Below the pieces are notes generated by a model. It was not told the origin of the DNA and searched no databases. It was given only the letters and a program-made list of their open reading frames with translations. The position numbers and the translations under genes are program-made. 64,000 nt of DNA from Burkholderia paludis (GTDB taxonomy: Bacteria > Pseudomonadota > Gammaproteobacteria > Burkholderiales > Burkholderiaceae): positions 124,001 through 188,000 of the forward strand of contig NZ_JPGL01000008.1 of NCBI RefSeq assembly GCF_000732615.1. The letters run 5' to 3'. Below, one piece after another: positions 37,031 to 45,566 of the stretch. The stretch's first letter is position 1, and every line of letters begins with the position of its first letter.

Positions 37031-38210
37031 GCGGGCGGGTACTCGAGCGGCACACTTGCTGCCGGGCGGCGGGAAGTCGCGCTGCAGGCATTCTCGGGTT
37101 CGGCGTTGTTCACGACTAAAGGTCCGGTCATCGTTTTCATGGTGATGCGTCGGTCATCTTCACCTGGAGGGAATCGGGCTGAACACCCGGCGCGGCTTCG
37201 CGATGCGCAAGGCCGTTTCCATAGCCGGTTCGTTAGCGCTGTACGAAGGCCGCGAAGCCGCACGCGAGAAGTCGAGGAGGCGTTGATTCGCTTCATGGAA
37301 ATTCATGGTGCCGCCAGGATTCGGAATGCGCCCGACCCGGCTGGGCAAGAGTTAAACATGAGGCCGTGTGGATGTATGTCGTAGAAAAACGGGACGTGTG
37401 CAGTTCGCGAATCGTCGTCCGCGCTGCAGAGAAATGCGGGGGAGTTGACACCAGTCTTGGCGACGTCGCTCGGTGACCACGTTAGAGTCGCTGACAAAAC
37501 CGGTCAACGAACCGGGTGCGGATAGCGGCGCATGCAAGGCGGAGCACAGCGAGATGGGTTTGAAGAGAACGCTCGACGCCGATGCGCAACTTGCCGAATC
37601 CAGCAAGCCATGCATGTGTGTGCTCAACAACCCTTCGATGCTGGCTGGCCGCCAGGCAGGCATCTCCCTGGAGATGCTCGAACACGTCGTTGTCTTGCTT
37701 GAAATGCTCAACATCGGCGAGACCAATGACGGGGGACGCGCGCAGGCGCGGTGGCGCTTAGTATTGTGGGTATATTATTTGACATAATAGTTATTATCGA
37801 TTAAATGGGGTCTGAGTAAAATTGATGCTCGCCACCGGCTGCGCGTATCGATTGCCGACTGAGGCAGAGAGAGTTTTTCGGGCCAAACCTCTCTCCTCAG
37901 TCGTAATTTGTGCAAAAGCTCGTAGCCCGACAAGCTTGCGTCCACCTGCGGCCACATTGGCACACGGAAAATTCGCTCGAGCACGCATGGTCGCGCAGCG
38001 TTTAGGCCATGCGGATCGGGACGCCCACTCATGCACGCGCCAGCAGCGTCATGACGAATTTTCGCCAGCCACAACCACCTTCTCAGCGGGCTCTCGGCCA
38101 CGAAAGTGTCACGGCCCCAGTTCAGGCCGGCATGTGATTCGGTTATCAGCAACTGAGCCGCTGTTGAATTGATGCTAAAATTGATGCAAAAAGACATCAA
38201 AGAAGCCATC
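37031..38210. other. 1.2-kb stretch without an assignable gene
   Basis: Between the thioesterase and vapB. An open frame on the plus strand at 37473-37787 (104 codons) has fairly protein-like composition but matches no family I know and has no good ribosome site. The rest shows only short shadow frames. The composition becomes more AT-rich around 37780-37810. The promoter of the lipopeptide block is probably near 37050-37200, but I see no convincing -35/-10 pair. Confidence 0.5.
38181..38200 (+). promoter_or_regulatory. vapBC operator core, copy 1
   Basis: TTGATG, eight bases, CATCAA: an inverted repeat that ends ten bases before the vapB start codon. The second vapBC module has the same core with the same spacer length and the same distance to the ATG, but in a much longer palindrome. 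This is likely the autoregulatory VapBC binding site. Confidence 0.6.
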
Positions 38211-38417
38211 ATGCGTACCACCGTCACCGTCGACGACACTCTCTATGCGCGCGCACTCGAACTCGCCGAACCGGGCATGCCTCCGGCCGACCTGTTCCGG
38301 GCGGCACTTGAAACCTTCGTGCGTGTCCAGGCCGGTCAACGCCTTGCCGCCCTGGGCGGTCGCGCGCCCGACATGGCAGATGTCCCGCGCCGCGCCCCTG
38401 AGGCAACCGCCCGATGA
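38211..38417 (+). CDS. vapB: VapB-type antitoxin, copy 1
   Basis: A 68-residue antitoxin-like protein. The N-terminus (RTTVTVDDTLYARALELA) has the ribbon-helix-helix look of small antitoxins whose partner is a PIN toxin. The C-terminal third is Pro/Arg-rich and probably unstructured, the usual toxin-wrapping tail. The frame is open upstream, but the ATG at 38211 matches the start of the second copy exactly and follows the operator. The stop overlaps the next start (ATGA), which couples it to the toxin. By eye it is about 85% identical to the copy at 57.4 kb. Function is inferred from family and pairing. Confidence 0.82.
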   Translation: MRTTVTVDDTLYARALELAEPGMPPADLFRAALETFVRVQAGQRLAALGGRAPDMADVPRRAPEATAR

Positions 38418-38797
38418 GTGTCTTGGTCGACACGTCCGTGTGGGTCGAGCATTTCCGGCGGCCACTACCAGCGCTTATCCAGCTTCTGCGCGTCGATAAC
38501 GTCCTTACACATCCACTGGTACTACTTGAGCTCACGTGCGGGACGCCGCCCGAACCGCGAGCACGAACGCTGGGATATCTCGCGCTTTTGCGCCAAACGC
38601 GCCTCGCGACGCCAGGGGAAGTAGCGGACTGGATCGAGCGGGAACGGCTGTATGGGCGCGAATGCGGTGCAGTGGATTGCACCCTGTTGGCATCGGTGCT
38701 CTTGACCCCGAGCACCCGGCTCTGGACGCGCGATCGGCGGCTCGCGCAGCTGGCGGAGCAATTCGAGGCTCAATACGTACCGCCTGACCTGCAGTGA
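38414..38797 (+). CDS. vapC: VapC-type PIN-domain toxin, copy 1
   Basis: A 127-residue PIN-domain ribonuclease. Conserved acidic residues are visible in MSVLVDTSVW (Asp6), LLELTCG (Glu), VDCTLLA (Asp) and LWTRDRR (Asp), the usual Mg-binding set. It would cleave RNA when freed from the antitoxin. The start overlaps the antitoxin stop by four bases. It has the same length as the copy at 57.6 kb and differs at about 20 of 127 positions by eye. All active-site acids are kept, so it looks functional. It marks the left boundary of the accessory region. Confidence 0.87.
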   Translation: MSVLVDTSVWVEHFRRPLPALIQLLRVDNVLTHPLVLLELTCGTPPEPRARTLGYLALLRQTRLATPGEVADWIERERLYGRECGAVDCTLLASVLLTPSTRLWTRDRRLAQLAEQFEAQYVPPDLQ

Positions 38798-39210
38798 GCG
38801 AAGCAGTTGCCGACTTCTTTGCGCGGTCTGTCGCCATGCCGAGGCGCGATCCCGCTTCGCTCCTCACAATTAGGACGCCCGCTTCCGCCGCGTGGGCTGC
38901 CCATCCGCGCGGCAAGTGCAAGCAGAACCCGATCAGACTGCCCGCCTACCGATTCGTTGCACATCCGCAGTACGTGGAGTTTTTAGGTCACAGCCTGCTT
39001 CTCCCATCCTGAACGTCTTTCAGCGCCTGCTCGATCTCTTTCTGCTTTTTGCGCATAGAGGTTTCCATTCATCGCGCGCCTTGCACGATTGGTTGGCTTC
39101 GCCACAGCTTGTCACAATTGGCTCGCTCACCACCGTCTAGCGCGATGCCGTTGCGCCACACGTTACAAATGTTGCCCGACACTTCAGCGACGGCTCGCCT
39201 CAACGCATGA

Positions 39211-39420
39211 ATGAAGCGACTGATCCGCTTGGGTTCTCGCTACTTGCACGGCATGCACAAGGACGTCGCCGGCCGCATCGAGCTTGCGCGCGCTCCCCGT
39301 TCGTCGACGTCGCGGACCTCGCTCGGCGTGCGCAGCTCGATCGCCACGACCTTCAGTTGCTTGCGCGCAAATGCCCTGCGATCGCTTGCGGGCGGAAACC
39401 GACGCGCTGCATCGGTGCTG
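39211..39420 (+). pseudogene. dnaE2 (error-prone DNA polymerase III alpha) fragment with two frameshifts
   Basis: Reading switches frame twice. In the first frame IRLGSRYLHGMHKDVAGRI resembles the helix-hairpin-helix region of DnaE2. Then the next frame gives VADLARRAQLDRHDLQLLAR, a typical DnaE2 string. Then the first frame resumes with ANALRSLAGGNRRA. Nothing of the rest of the gene (about 1000 residues) is present. This is a decayed, non-functional fragment. Confidence 0.65.
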
Positions 39421-39429
39421 TGTTGATCG

Positions 39430-39731
39430 GCTTGACAGCGGCGAACCTACGGGCCTTGGTCTTGGCCTCGGCCGATTCGCCGTCGCTACCCCAAAGCGCC
39501 ACGGCGATCGCCAGCCAGATTGGAATCAGCGAGGGTCACGGTTCGTCTGCCGCCGCTGGCGCGATGGATGGGGCCATCGTCGAACTCGCGCATCGTGCCT
39601 ACTCCTCGGCTCTTCACAGCATCTTGGGCGTGCTGGCCGTGTTCTCGATCCTGGCCGCCGTGGTGTGCATCATGACGCTGCGACAACCCATAGCCGGTTC
39701 TACCCCGGCACCGGAAACCGGCGTGCGGTGA
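39430..39731 (+). pseudogene. possible C-terminal remnant of an MFS transporter
   Basis: The frame ending at 39731 finishes with SILGVLAVFSILAAVVCIM followed by LRQ, the look of the last transmembrane helix and tail of a DHA2-type drug transporter. The N-terminal twelve or thirteen helices are absent. The frame runs on from the dnaE2 fragment without a start, so this is at best a fused scrap. A chance hydrophobic frame cannot be excluded. Confidence 0.3.
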
Positions 39732-39781
39732 GCACGCATGCGGTATGGGCCGCTACGACCGTCGCGGGATCTGCCCGAACA

Positions 39782-40507
39782 TCACGACCAGCCACCCGTA
39801 AAATGGATAACTTGCCCAGTCGTGAAAGGCGAACGGCCCGACGCAAGAAAGGCGATGAGGGCGCCGATCTCCTCCTGTTGGCCGAGTCGCCCGAACGGCA
39901 CGAGCGCGGCAATAGCTTCACGCCCCTCTGGATCGTCAACAAATCGAGCGCGAGGATAGTACAACTCGCTGTAGAGATAATTTGGCGCAACGACATTCGC
40001 CTGTATCCCGAATGGCGCCACTTCCCTCGCCAATGCCTTGGCAAATGCCGTGGTGGCGGCACGCAGTGTGGTCGGCACGGCATATCCTGGTTCCGGCCGC
40101 GCTTCACGGGCTGATGTTACGAAAACGAAGCTGCCGCGCCGGCGTAGCTTCATGGATGGCAGGAAGAGTTGGGTCAGGCGAATGGGTCTGAGGACCACGG
40201 CCTCGAATGTCGCGGAGAAATCATCGATGGGGATGGTTTCGATGGCTTTCTGCGTAATCGGATAGGCGTCGTTCGACACAATCGCGTCGGGCAACCCGAA
40301 GCGCCCCTCAACTTCCTCAAAGATCTGTTCAGGGGTCTGGCCGACCAGGGCCGTTACTCGATCTGCTCCGTTTTCAAATTCAGCGCGTTTCCGGTCATCC
40401 TCGAACGAGACATCATGGCACAAGACGTGATGACCGTCTGCCGTCAAGCTCGCGACTGCACCCGAACCAGCATATTGCATCACATTGGTAACCAGCACAA
40501 ATGACAT
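39782..40507 (-). CDS. halohydrin-dehalogenase-like SDR protein
   Basis: A 241-residue short-chain-dehydrogenase-fold protein that looks most like halohydrin dehalogenases. It starts SFVLVTNVMQYAGSGA with no NAD-binding TGxxxGxG, and shares CHD, SND and the loop APNYLYSE with HheC-type enzymes. Those enzymes release halide from vicinal halohydrins with a Ser-Tyr-Arg triad. Here the Ser (VTSAR) and an Arg 17 residues later fit the triad, but the Tyr is at Ser+10 instead of Ser+13. A Pro stands at the usual Tyr position. Activity is therefore uncertain. The ATG at 40507 begins at the first beta strand; the frame extends seven codons upstream. It stands alone among broken genes on the opposite strand. 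An ordinary SDR oxidoreductase is less likely because the cofactor motif is missing. Confidence 0.75.
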   Translation of the reverse strand: MSFVLVTNVMQYAGSGAVASLTADGHHVLCHDVSFEDDRKRAEFENGADRVTALVGQTPEQIFEEVEGRFGLPDAIVSNDAYPITQKAIETIPIDDFSATFEAVVLRPIRLTQLFLPSMKLRRRGSFVFVTSAREARPEPGYAVPTTLRAATTAFAKALAREVAPFGIQANVVAPNYLYSELYYPRARFVDDPEGREAIAALVPFGRLGQQEEIGALIAFLASGRSPFTTGQVIHFTGGWS

Positions 40508-40570
40508 TGGCCTCTCCTCTCTCTGCAATCACAAAGCACCGCTCAGGCGGTCCTCTCTCGACTTTGGAAT

Positions 40571-40930
40571 CGTGCGTTCGACAAGCGTCTCGGGCTGAAC
40601 GCGCTGCCACAAAATTTCGGTCCCATTTTCTCTCGGCTCGGCGCCTACGGCTGCGCGTACCAGAAACCGCTGCGCAAGATCTACTGCAACATGACGATCA
40701 CGCTCGCGTCGAGCGTGGCGGCGCTCGTGATCGGCGGCATCGAGGCACTCGGCCTGCTGGCCGACCAGTTGGGCCTGAAAGGCGCCGTGTGGGACGCAGT
40801 CGGTACAGTCAACGACAACTTCGGCATGCTCGGTTACATCATCGGGATCTTTTCCGTAAGCAGGATCGCGTCCGTCGTGATTTACAGCGTGAAGCGCTTT
40901 GACGAAGTGGGGTCGAACACGCGCACGTGA
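40571..40930 (+). pseudogene. nickel/cobalt transporter (NiCoT) C-terminal fragment
   Basis: The plus-strand frame reads through YQKPLRKIYCNMTITLASSV and IEALGLLADQLGL, ending VVIYSVKRFDEVG before TGA. This is the C-terminal third of HoxN/NixA-type nickel-cobalt permeases, with two hydrophobic segments. No start codon or N-terminal two thirds, including the HxxxxDH signature helix, are present. The left break lies near 40571, next to the start of the divergent SDR gene. Confidence 0.7.
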
Positions 40931-41037
40931 CCAGACGACAGTGGGCGGTTTTTTCCACCCGTATCGTCGGCACGAGCATTGATGGCGCGCTCGAGCGCTT
41001 TGTCGAGAACGCAGCAGAAGGCACGTGTTTTAACCGC

Positions 41038-41062
41038 AAAAAACCCGGCACCCGCTGCCGGG
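41038..41062 (-). terminator. rho-independent terminator on the minus strand
   Basis: CCCGGCA, five bases, TGCCGGG forms a 7-bp stem. On the minus strand it is followed directly by six T residues (41043-41038). No minus-strand gene lies immediately upstream; the nearest is the VOC gene 740 bases away, so it may be a relic. Confidence 0.6.
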
Positions 41063-41364
41063 CATGAAATCGCTCGACCACTATGGCTATCGCTACCAGG
41101 ATGAAGCGGTGGCGAATCGGACGCTTCAATCCGCGTCGCGCTACAACAACGACTATCACAAGCGCGGCGTCATCACAGATCAGTCCACCGTGTTCGAATT
41201 CGAGATAAAGTCGTCACCATTTGCGAAGAAAAGGTATCACCGATCCGTCGCGAAGGACGGTGTCAACTCCCCTGGAGCGCTGATAGCCGCCGCCACGCAT
41301 TGTGCGGAGCCTGGGTTTGAGCGGACAATCGCGCCGTAACGACAAGGTTTTTTCGATAATAATC

Positions 41365-41634
41365 ATGAACGCTACTTTGCCAACTGAAGATCAACGCGAA
41401 GCGCTCTGCGACCTGATTGCGTCTGCCTTTGTCGAACTTCGCTATTTGGATGGAGAACAGGCGCACGATCTTGCGTATGCATTCCATAACCTCCCGAAGG
41501 AAATTTATGGATGGGGATCGTGGAGCATCGATGCCACCCGTAACCGGTTCAGGCACTATCAAACAAAGCATGCAGGGAATGTCGGCTTTGATTACGTGGC
41601 TGCCTTCAATTCCATCTTTCCGGAAATTCGATAA
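41365..41634 (+). CDS. hypothetical protein
   Basis: An 89-residue protein I do not recognise. Composition is protein-like, with several Trp/Tyr (YGWGSWSIDATRNRFRHYQ) and no membrane segment or signal peptide. It has a proper ATG. The weak upstream sequence (AAGG about 20 bases away) does not decide the start. It stands alone between the NiCoT fragment and the VOC gene. The preceding frame at 41064-41339 is probably not a gene. Confidence 0.45.
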   Translation: MNATLPTEDQREALCDLIASAFVELRYLDGEQAHDLAYAFHNLPKEIYGWGSWSIDATRNRFRHYQTKHAGNVGFDYVAAFNSIFPEIR

Positions 41635-41799
41635 CTTGCGCGCACCGTGGGCGCGTTCTTCGCGCCGATTCCCTGCTCAGCAAATCCCGGACACAAATGA
41701 CGGGTATGTTTGAGAGGCAATGTCCCCGATAGGCAGCGCCATCGGCCGCGTTGCGCCGATGGCCGGCCTTCCCGCGTCACGAAACAAACGCTTGAAGCC

Positions 41800-42240
41800 T
41801 CACCCCTGGTCAGCTTCCGTTCGTGGCTCTTCGAAGATCGTGATGTGCAATCCCGCTGGCGCATTCAGCCGCGAGTTGAGCGATAGCCATGGTGTTCGAG
41901 TAGGCGCTGCCACTAACGTAGCGCCTGCTTCGGTCAGTTTTCGGGTGGTTAGCGCCCCGTCGGAAACTTCAAACGCCACACGAATGCGAGGACTGACCTG
42001 GCGCCCGACTTCAACCTCGTCGATCATGCGCTTTTGCGCCGGATTGGCTATCTCAAGCGTGGCTCGACCGGCATCGAGGATCGCAACGCGCGCACCATCC
42101 GCCCCCTGGAAGGCAGCGCGCTCCGGCATTCCTAGCGTATCGCGGTAGAATGCCACGGCTTGCTCGTAGTCTTCGGCTTCAATGACCAGCCTCAATTGCA
42201 GGACAGAATTTGCGCTGGCACCATCTTTTGCATTGCTCAT
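41800..42240 (-). CDS. VOC / glyoxalase-superfamily protein
   Basis: A 146-residue protein of the vicinal-oxygen-chelate fold. It shows two beta-alpha-beta-beta-beta repeats: the first at LRLVIEAEDYEQAVAFYRDT, the second at RIRVAFEVSDGALTTRKL, ending with GLHITIFEEP. Members include glyoxalases, extradiol dioxygenases and antibiotic-binding resistance proteins. A substrate cannot be given. The ATG overlaps the TAA of the upstream gene (TAATG), so the two are co-translated. Confidence 0.8.
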   Translation of the reverse strand: MSNAKDGASANSVLQLRLVIEAEDYEQAVAFYRDTLGMPERAAFQGADGARVAILDAGRATLEIANPAQKRMIDEVEVGRQVSPRIRVAFEVSDGALTTRKLTEAGATLVAAPTRTPWLSLNSRLNAPAGLHITIFEEPRTEADQG

Positions 42241-42686
42241 TAAATGTCCTCTCCACTCTGGCGACTGAGCTGCCTGACCTCTTCGAACACTTTGCTTGCC
42301 AGCGTTTCGGGCACGCCCCAGTAATCGAAGATACCGCCGTCCGCACTATTTTGACCGCACGTCACAAACAAGCCGGTGCCGAATCGATTCTTGAGATGCG
42401 TGGCTAGCCAGCCGACGAAGCCGCTGTTGTCCGCGTCTGCCGGAAAGTGAAACCTGAAAAGGCCGAACGCTTCCTGGCGCGCACCGTGACTCGGAACAAG
42501 CTGACTCCACACGTTATCGTCTCGCACCAAGGCCAATGCATCGGCCCGCACGGCCCCTGGAAATTGATCCACTTGAAATTCAACGAAGGAATACGTGCCG
42601 GGGTATATCCGTAGTCGTGACTCGGTGATGACGCGCCTGAGACGGCGCTCCGTTTGTTCAATGCTCTCATGCGAAATATCAACCAT
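42240..42686 (-). CDS. hypothetical protein paired with the VOC gene
   Basis: A 148-residue soluble protein without a family I can name with confidence. The ATG at 42686 is preceded by GGAG six bases away; an earlier Met at 42719 has no ribosome site. It begins VDISHESIEQTERRLRRV and is rich in aromatic residues in the middle. No signal peptide or membrane helix is visible. The stop overlaps the VOC start by four bases. Confidence 0.65.
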   Translation of the reverse strand: MVDISHESIEQTERRLRRVITESRLRIYPGTYSFVEFQVDQFPGAVRADALALVRDDNVWSQLVPSHGARQEAFGLFRFHFPADADNSGFVGWLATHLKNRFGTGLFVTCGQNSADGGIFDYWGVPETLASKVFEEVRQLSRQSGEDI

Positions 42687-42793
42687 GGCTGCTCCAAAAA
42701 CGAATGGGTAACCGTTCAAATCGTCGATACGAGCACGCGTCTACCGCTCTCCCAAAAGGGCCGATCGATGACACCGCACCGTTGCGCGATCCG

Positions 42794-43171
42794 TCACACC
42801 TCGACCCGAGTCCAGATACGCTCGGGCACCAAGCGTGCCTGCGCACACCAGCGCCGAACTGACCATCCTCGCTGCGACGAACGCAGTCGGGCACGTTGCG
42901 TTCGAGCGTCTCGTATTCGTCCTTCGCCATCTTCAGCACGCCATCCCGCTCGCCTGTGATGAAGACCGTGGGCTGGGGGATGCGCACGCGTGCCAGGAAC
43001 GGCGTCAATTCCCGGTTGCGATCGAAATTCCGATACCAGTTGATGGCGCCACGAAAACCACGATTCCGGCCACCCATGACACAACAGTACGGGCGGCCCA
43101 GCGCCCTGCTCCACGTAATGCATGCGAATGCCGTTGGTATGGACGTAGCCATGCTTCCAGTCGCTTCCCAC
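42794..43171 (-). pseudogene. epoxide-hydrolase-like alpha/beta hydrolase, internally deleted
   Basis: From a GTG at 43171 with GGAGG upstream, the N-terminus of an epoxide hydrolase is clear (HYVEQGAGPPVLLCHGWPES, the oxyanion region). After about 45 codons family similarity jumps to another frame (GFRGAINWYRNFDRN, then VFITGERDG), which is the C-terminal part of the same family. The middle, including the catalytic Asp elbow, is gone. The gene is therefore dead. It is divergent from a broken tetR gene. Confidence 0.75.
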
Positions 43172-43211
43172 TTTCGCCTCCCGGGCGAATAAGAGTATGA
43201 TCGACATCCAA

Positions 43212-43233
43212 TTAGAGTATGGATGCACTCTAA
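43212..43233. promoter_or_regulatory. TetR-type operator palindrome
   Basis: TTAGAGT, eight bases, ACTCTAA: a perfect 7-bp inverted repeat in the short divergent gap between the epoxide hydrolase remnant and the tetR remnant. Position and symmetry fit the binding site of the (now broken) TetR repressor. Confidence 0.55.
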
Positions 43234-43280
43234 GTGTCAACGGGAAATTTCAAGGCGGCGCACTCGCGCGCCGGATCGAT

Positions 43281-43430
43281 ATGAGCAAGTCCAGGGAAGA
43301 AGCAAGCCAGACCCGCAAGCGGATCGTGGAAACAGCCGCAAGGGAATTGCGCGAGAAGAGCGTGGCGGGCGCCGGGATTGCCGACATCATGTCGGCGGCC
43401 GGCCTGACCGCGGGCCGGTTCTACCGGCAG
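43281..43430 (+). pseudogene. TetR-family regulator, N-terminal fragment cut by an IS6 element
   Basis: Fifty codons starting at ATG 43281 give the helix-turn-helix half of a TetR repressor (ASQTRKRIVETAARELREKS; ADIMSAAGLTAGRFYR). The frame is broken exactly at 43431, where the terminal inverted repeat of an IS6-like element begins. No C-terminal ligand-binding domain is found beyond the element. Confidence 0.8.
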
Positions 43431-44073
43431 GGTACTGTCAGGTTGTTGCGATCCGGACGGATATACTGGGGCATGAAGAAAGCAGCCGTTGCTGTCCAGC
43501 ACGACCCTGAGTCGCCGATCTCGTTCAAGGGCCACCGCTTTCCCCCGACGTGATCAGTTTTGGGGGCGTGAAGCACTGGCTCTGGCGAGCCGTGGATCAG
43601 CACGGCGCCGTGCTCGACGTCCTGGTGCAGCGCCGGCGCGATGCGGCGGCAGCCAAGCGGTTGATGCGCAAGCTGCTCAGGCACCACGGCCGTCCGCGCG
43701 TGATGGTGACGGACAAACTGCGCAGCTATGCGACAGGCAACACGGCACTGGGCCTGAACGTCGAGCACCGACAGCACAAAGGGCTGAACAACCGGGCAGA
43801 GAATTCGCACCAGCCCACTCGCGTGTGCGAGAAGGTCATGGGGCGATTCAAATCAGCGCGTCAACTGCAGCGATTCGCTTCGATTCGTGCCCGGGTTTCG
43901 AACCTATTCATGGATTGCCGTTACCACCACGACGCACAACAGAAACGCGCGACTCGAGGCCCGGCGATAGCGGTCTGGGAAAGGGCATCGTGCGCCCGGA
44001 TCGGGCAGTGAGCCCATCGCTCGCCATCCTCCAGTTCCTTCTTCGTCCGCTAACCGAACAACCTGACAATACC
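43431..44073 (+). mobile_element. IS6-family element, internally deleted
   Basis: The ends are imperfect inverted repeats: GGTACTGTCAGGTTGTT at the left, and the complement of GGTATTGTCAGGTTGTT at the right (ending 44073). The element is only 643 bases, shorter than a normal IS6 element, because the transposase lost an internal part. The 8-base flanks (ACCGGCAG and GGCTCGAT) do not match, so no target duplication remains. Confidence 0.8.
43473..44011 (+). pseudogene. IS6-family transposase, deleted and frameshifted
   Basis: The first 25 codons (SPISFKGHRFPP) are the normal N-terminus. One base is then missing before the GACGTGATC codons. The text jumps directly to GGVKHWLWRAVDQHGAVLDV in the catalytic domain, so roughly 60-100 codons with the HTH and the first catalytic Asp region are lost. 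The C-terminal half (VTDKLRSY; HRQHKGLNNRAENSHQPTR) is well preserved. It cannot make an active transposase. Confidence 0.8.
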
Positions 44074-44117
44074 GGCTCGATCGCCCAGTTGATCCGCTTG
44101 GGTTTTCCGGACCAGAT

Positions 44118-44986
44118 CTAGAGCGAGTTTTCCGGCGTTTCGGGTCTGGTTGAACCCGGCGAAGGCACCAGCTGACGGGCGAATTCAGCTGGTGCCAACT
44201 CTTTGAGAGCAGAGTGAGGACGGCTCTCGTTGTAATCCCGGCGCCAGGCCTCGACGATCGCCTTGGCTTCGCCCAGCGTTTCGAACCAATGTAGGTTCAA
44301 GCACTCATCGCGGAATGATCCGTTAAACGTCTCAATGTGGCAATTGTCCGTCGGCTTACCGGGCCTGCTGAAGTCGATTTTTGCTCGGTAGTGGTACGCC
44401 CACATATCGAGCAGGCGCCCGGAAAATTCGCTGCCATTGTCGACAAACAGATGCCGCGGGGCACCGCGCCGAGCGGCGATTCGGTTCAATGCTGACACCA
44501 CGTGTTCGCCTTTCAAGCGTTGCCCGACTTCGATCGCCAACGCCTCCTTCGTGAACACATCCACGATCGTCAAAGTGCGAAATTTCGAGCCATCAGCAAG
44601 CTGGTCAGCCACAAAATCATACTCCAAGCGTCATTTTGCCTGACCGGCACGATCTTCGCCACGCGCGTCACCACCATCTTTCGTCGCTTCGGCAATTTCG
44701 AGCGCAACTGCAACTGCTCTTCGCAATACAACCGGTACGCCTGGTTTCGACCCAACTGCCAGCCTTCCCGGCGCAGCAGTACGTGGACACGGCGGTACCC
44801 GTAACGCACACGCGTATATGCGATCTCGCGCATACGTGAGCGCAGCTCTGGACGAGCGTCCTTGACGCTTCTGTAGTACTGAACGCTGCGCGGTTGCTTC
44901 ACGAGCCGACAGGCCCGCCTCATCGTCAATCCGTAGTGGCTTACCACGTAATCCACCACGTCTCGTCTCAGCGCGGGCCGGGCCAC
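44118..44986 (-). pseudogene. IS3-family transposase orfB (frameshifted)
   Basis: The first part (VSHYGLTMRRACRLVKQPRS, then RYGYRRVHVLLRREGW) and the integrase part (DFVADQLADGSKF, VDNGSEFSG, RPGKPTDNCHIETFNG) are both well conserved but in different frames. One G is missing in the WSMD codons near 44620. The DDE residues are intact within their frame. Without ribosomal slippage there, no full OrfB is made. Confidence 0.8.
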
Positions 44987-45246
44987 TTTTTTGAAGCAAC
45001 GTCCTGCAAGATGGCCTTGTCCAAGCTCAGTTCGGCAACCAGTTTCTTCAGCCGCGCATTCTCATCCTGCAACTGCTTGAGCTCGCGCACCTGATCAGAC
45101 TGCATTCCCGCGTATTGCTTCTTCCACCGATAGAACGTCTGCTCGGAAATCCCGACCTGACGGATCAGATCCGCTACCGGCATCCCCAGCTCTGCTTGCT
45201 TCAGTACGGCCACAATCTGTTCGATCGAAAAGCGCTTCCGTTTCAT
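44968..45246 (-). CDS. IS3-family transposase orfA
   Basis: A 92-residue OrfA of the IS407 group. It has an HTH (ADLIRQVGISEQTFYRWKKQ) followed by a leucine-zipper-like coiled coil (VRELKQLQDENARLKKLVAE). It overlaps orfB, as usual for IS3 elements where a -1 slip makes the OrfAB transposase. OrfA appears complete. Confidence 0.88.
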   Translation of the reverse strand: MKRKRFSIEQIVAVLKQAELGMPVADLIRQVGISEQTFYRWKKQYAGMQSDQVRELKQLQDENARLKKLVAELSLDKAILQDVASKKWPGPR

Positions 45247-45566
45247 GGCAAACCACCTCCTGGTTCAGCGTCAAGTTTGCCGCAAAACTCGCTCTCAGAT
45301 TGGTCCAGAATTCCTAAAGCGGATCACCTCTGCGCTGTGACCAGTACCGCATGCACCACGGCGAGTACGATCTGCCGACACTGCTCGGTAACACGGCCTT
45401 GGCACAACACGCTAAACGTTCCACGCAGTTGCCGCACGCGTGTCCCGCACAACCTGGCAATCCACGACACTATCCATCAAATAGATACAGGCATTTCAAA
45501 CATCCATTGGATTAATTCCAGGGCAAATGCGACAGTATCCGTTCGTCAACCTCGCCTCGTTACGCA

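Larger units (their letters stand above)
44109..45306 (-). mobile_element. IS3-family element (IS407-like)
   Basis: About 1.2 kb, transcribed on the minus strand. Ends are similar inverted repeats: GGACCAGATCTAGAGCGAG on the left, and on the right the complement of GGACCAATCTGAGAGCGAG. It carries orfA and orfB in the usual overlapping arrangement. OrfB has an additional frameshift. It inserted next to the IS6 remnant. Confidence 0.85.

Noticed and set aside
37473..37787. 104-codon plus-strand frame as a small gene
   Set aside because: Composition is moderately protein-like, but there is no ribosome site, family or neighbour support.
38811..39200. Short frames downstream of vapC
   Set aside because: No family match, no ribosome site, and conflicting frames on both strands; treated as decayed sequence.
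41064..41339. 91-codon frame after the minus-strand terminator
   Set aside because: No homology recognised and the frame begins inside the terminator hairpin region; kept out of the gene list.
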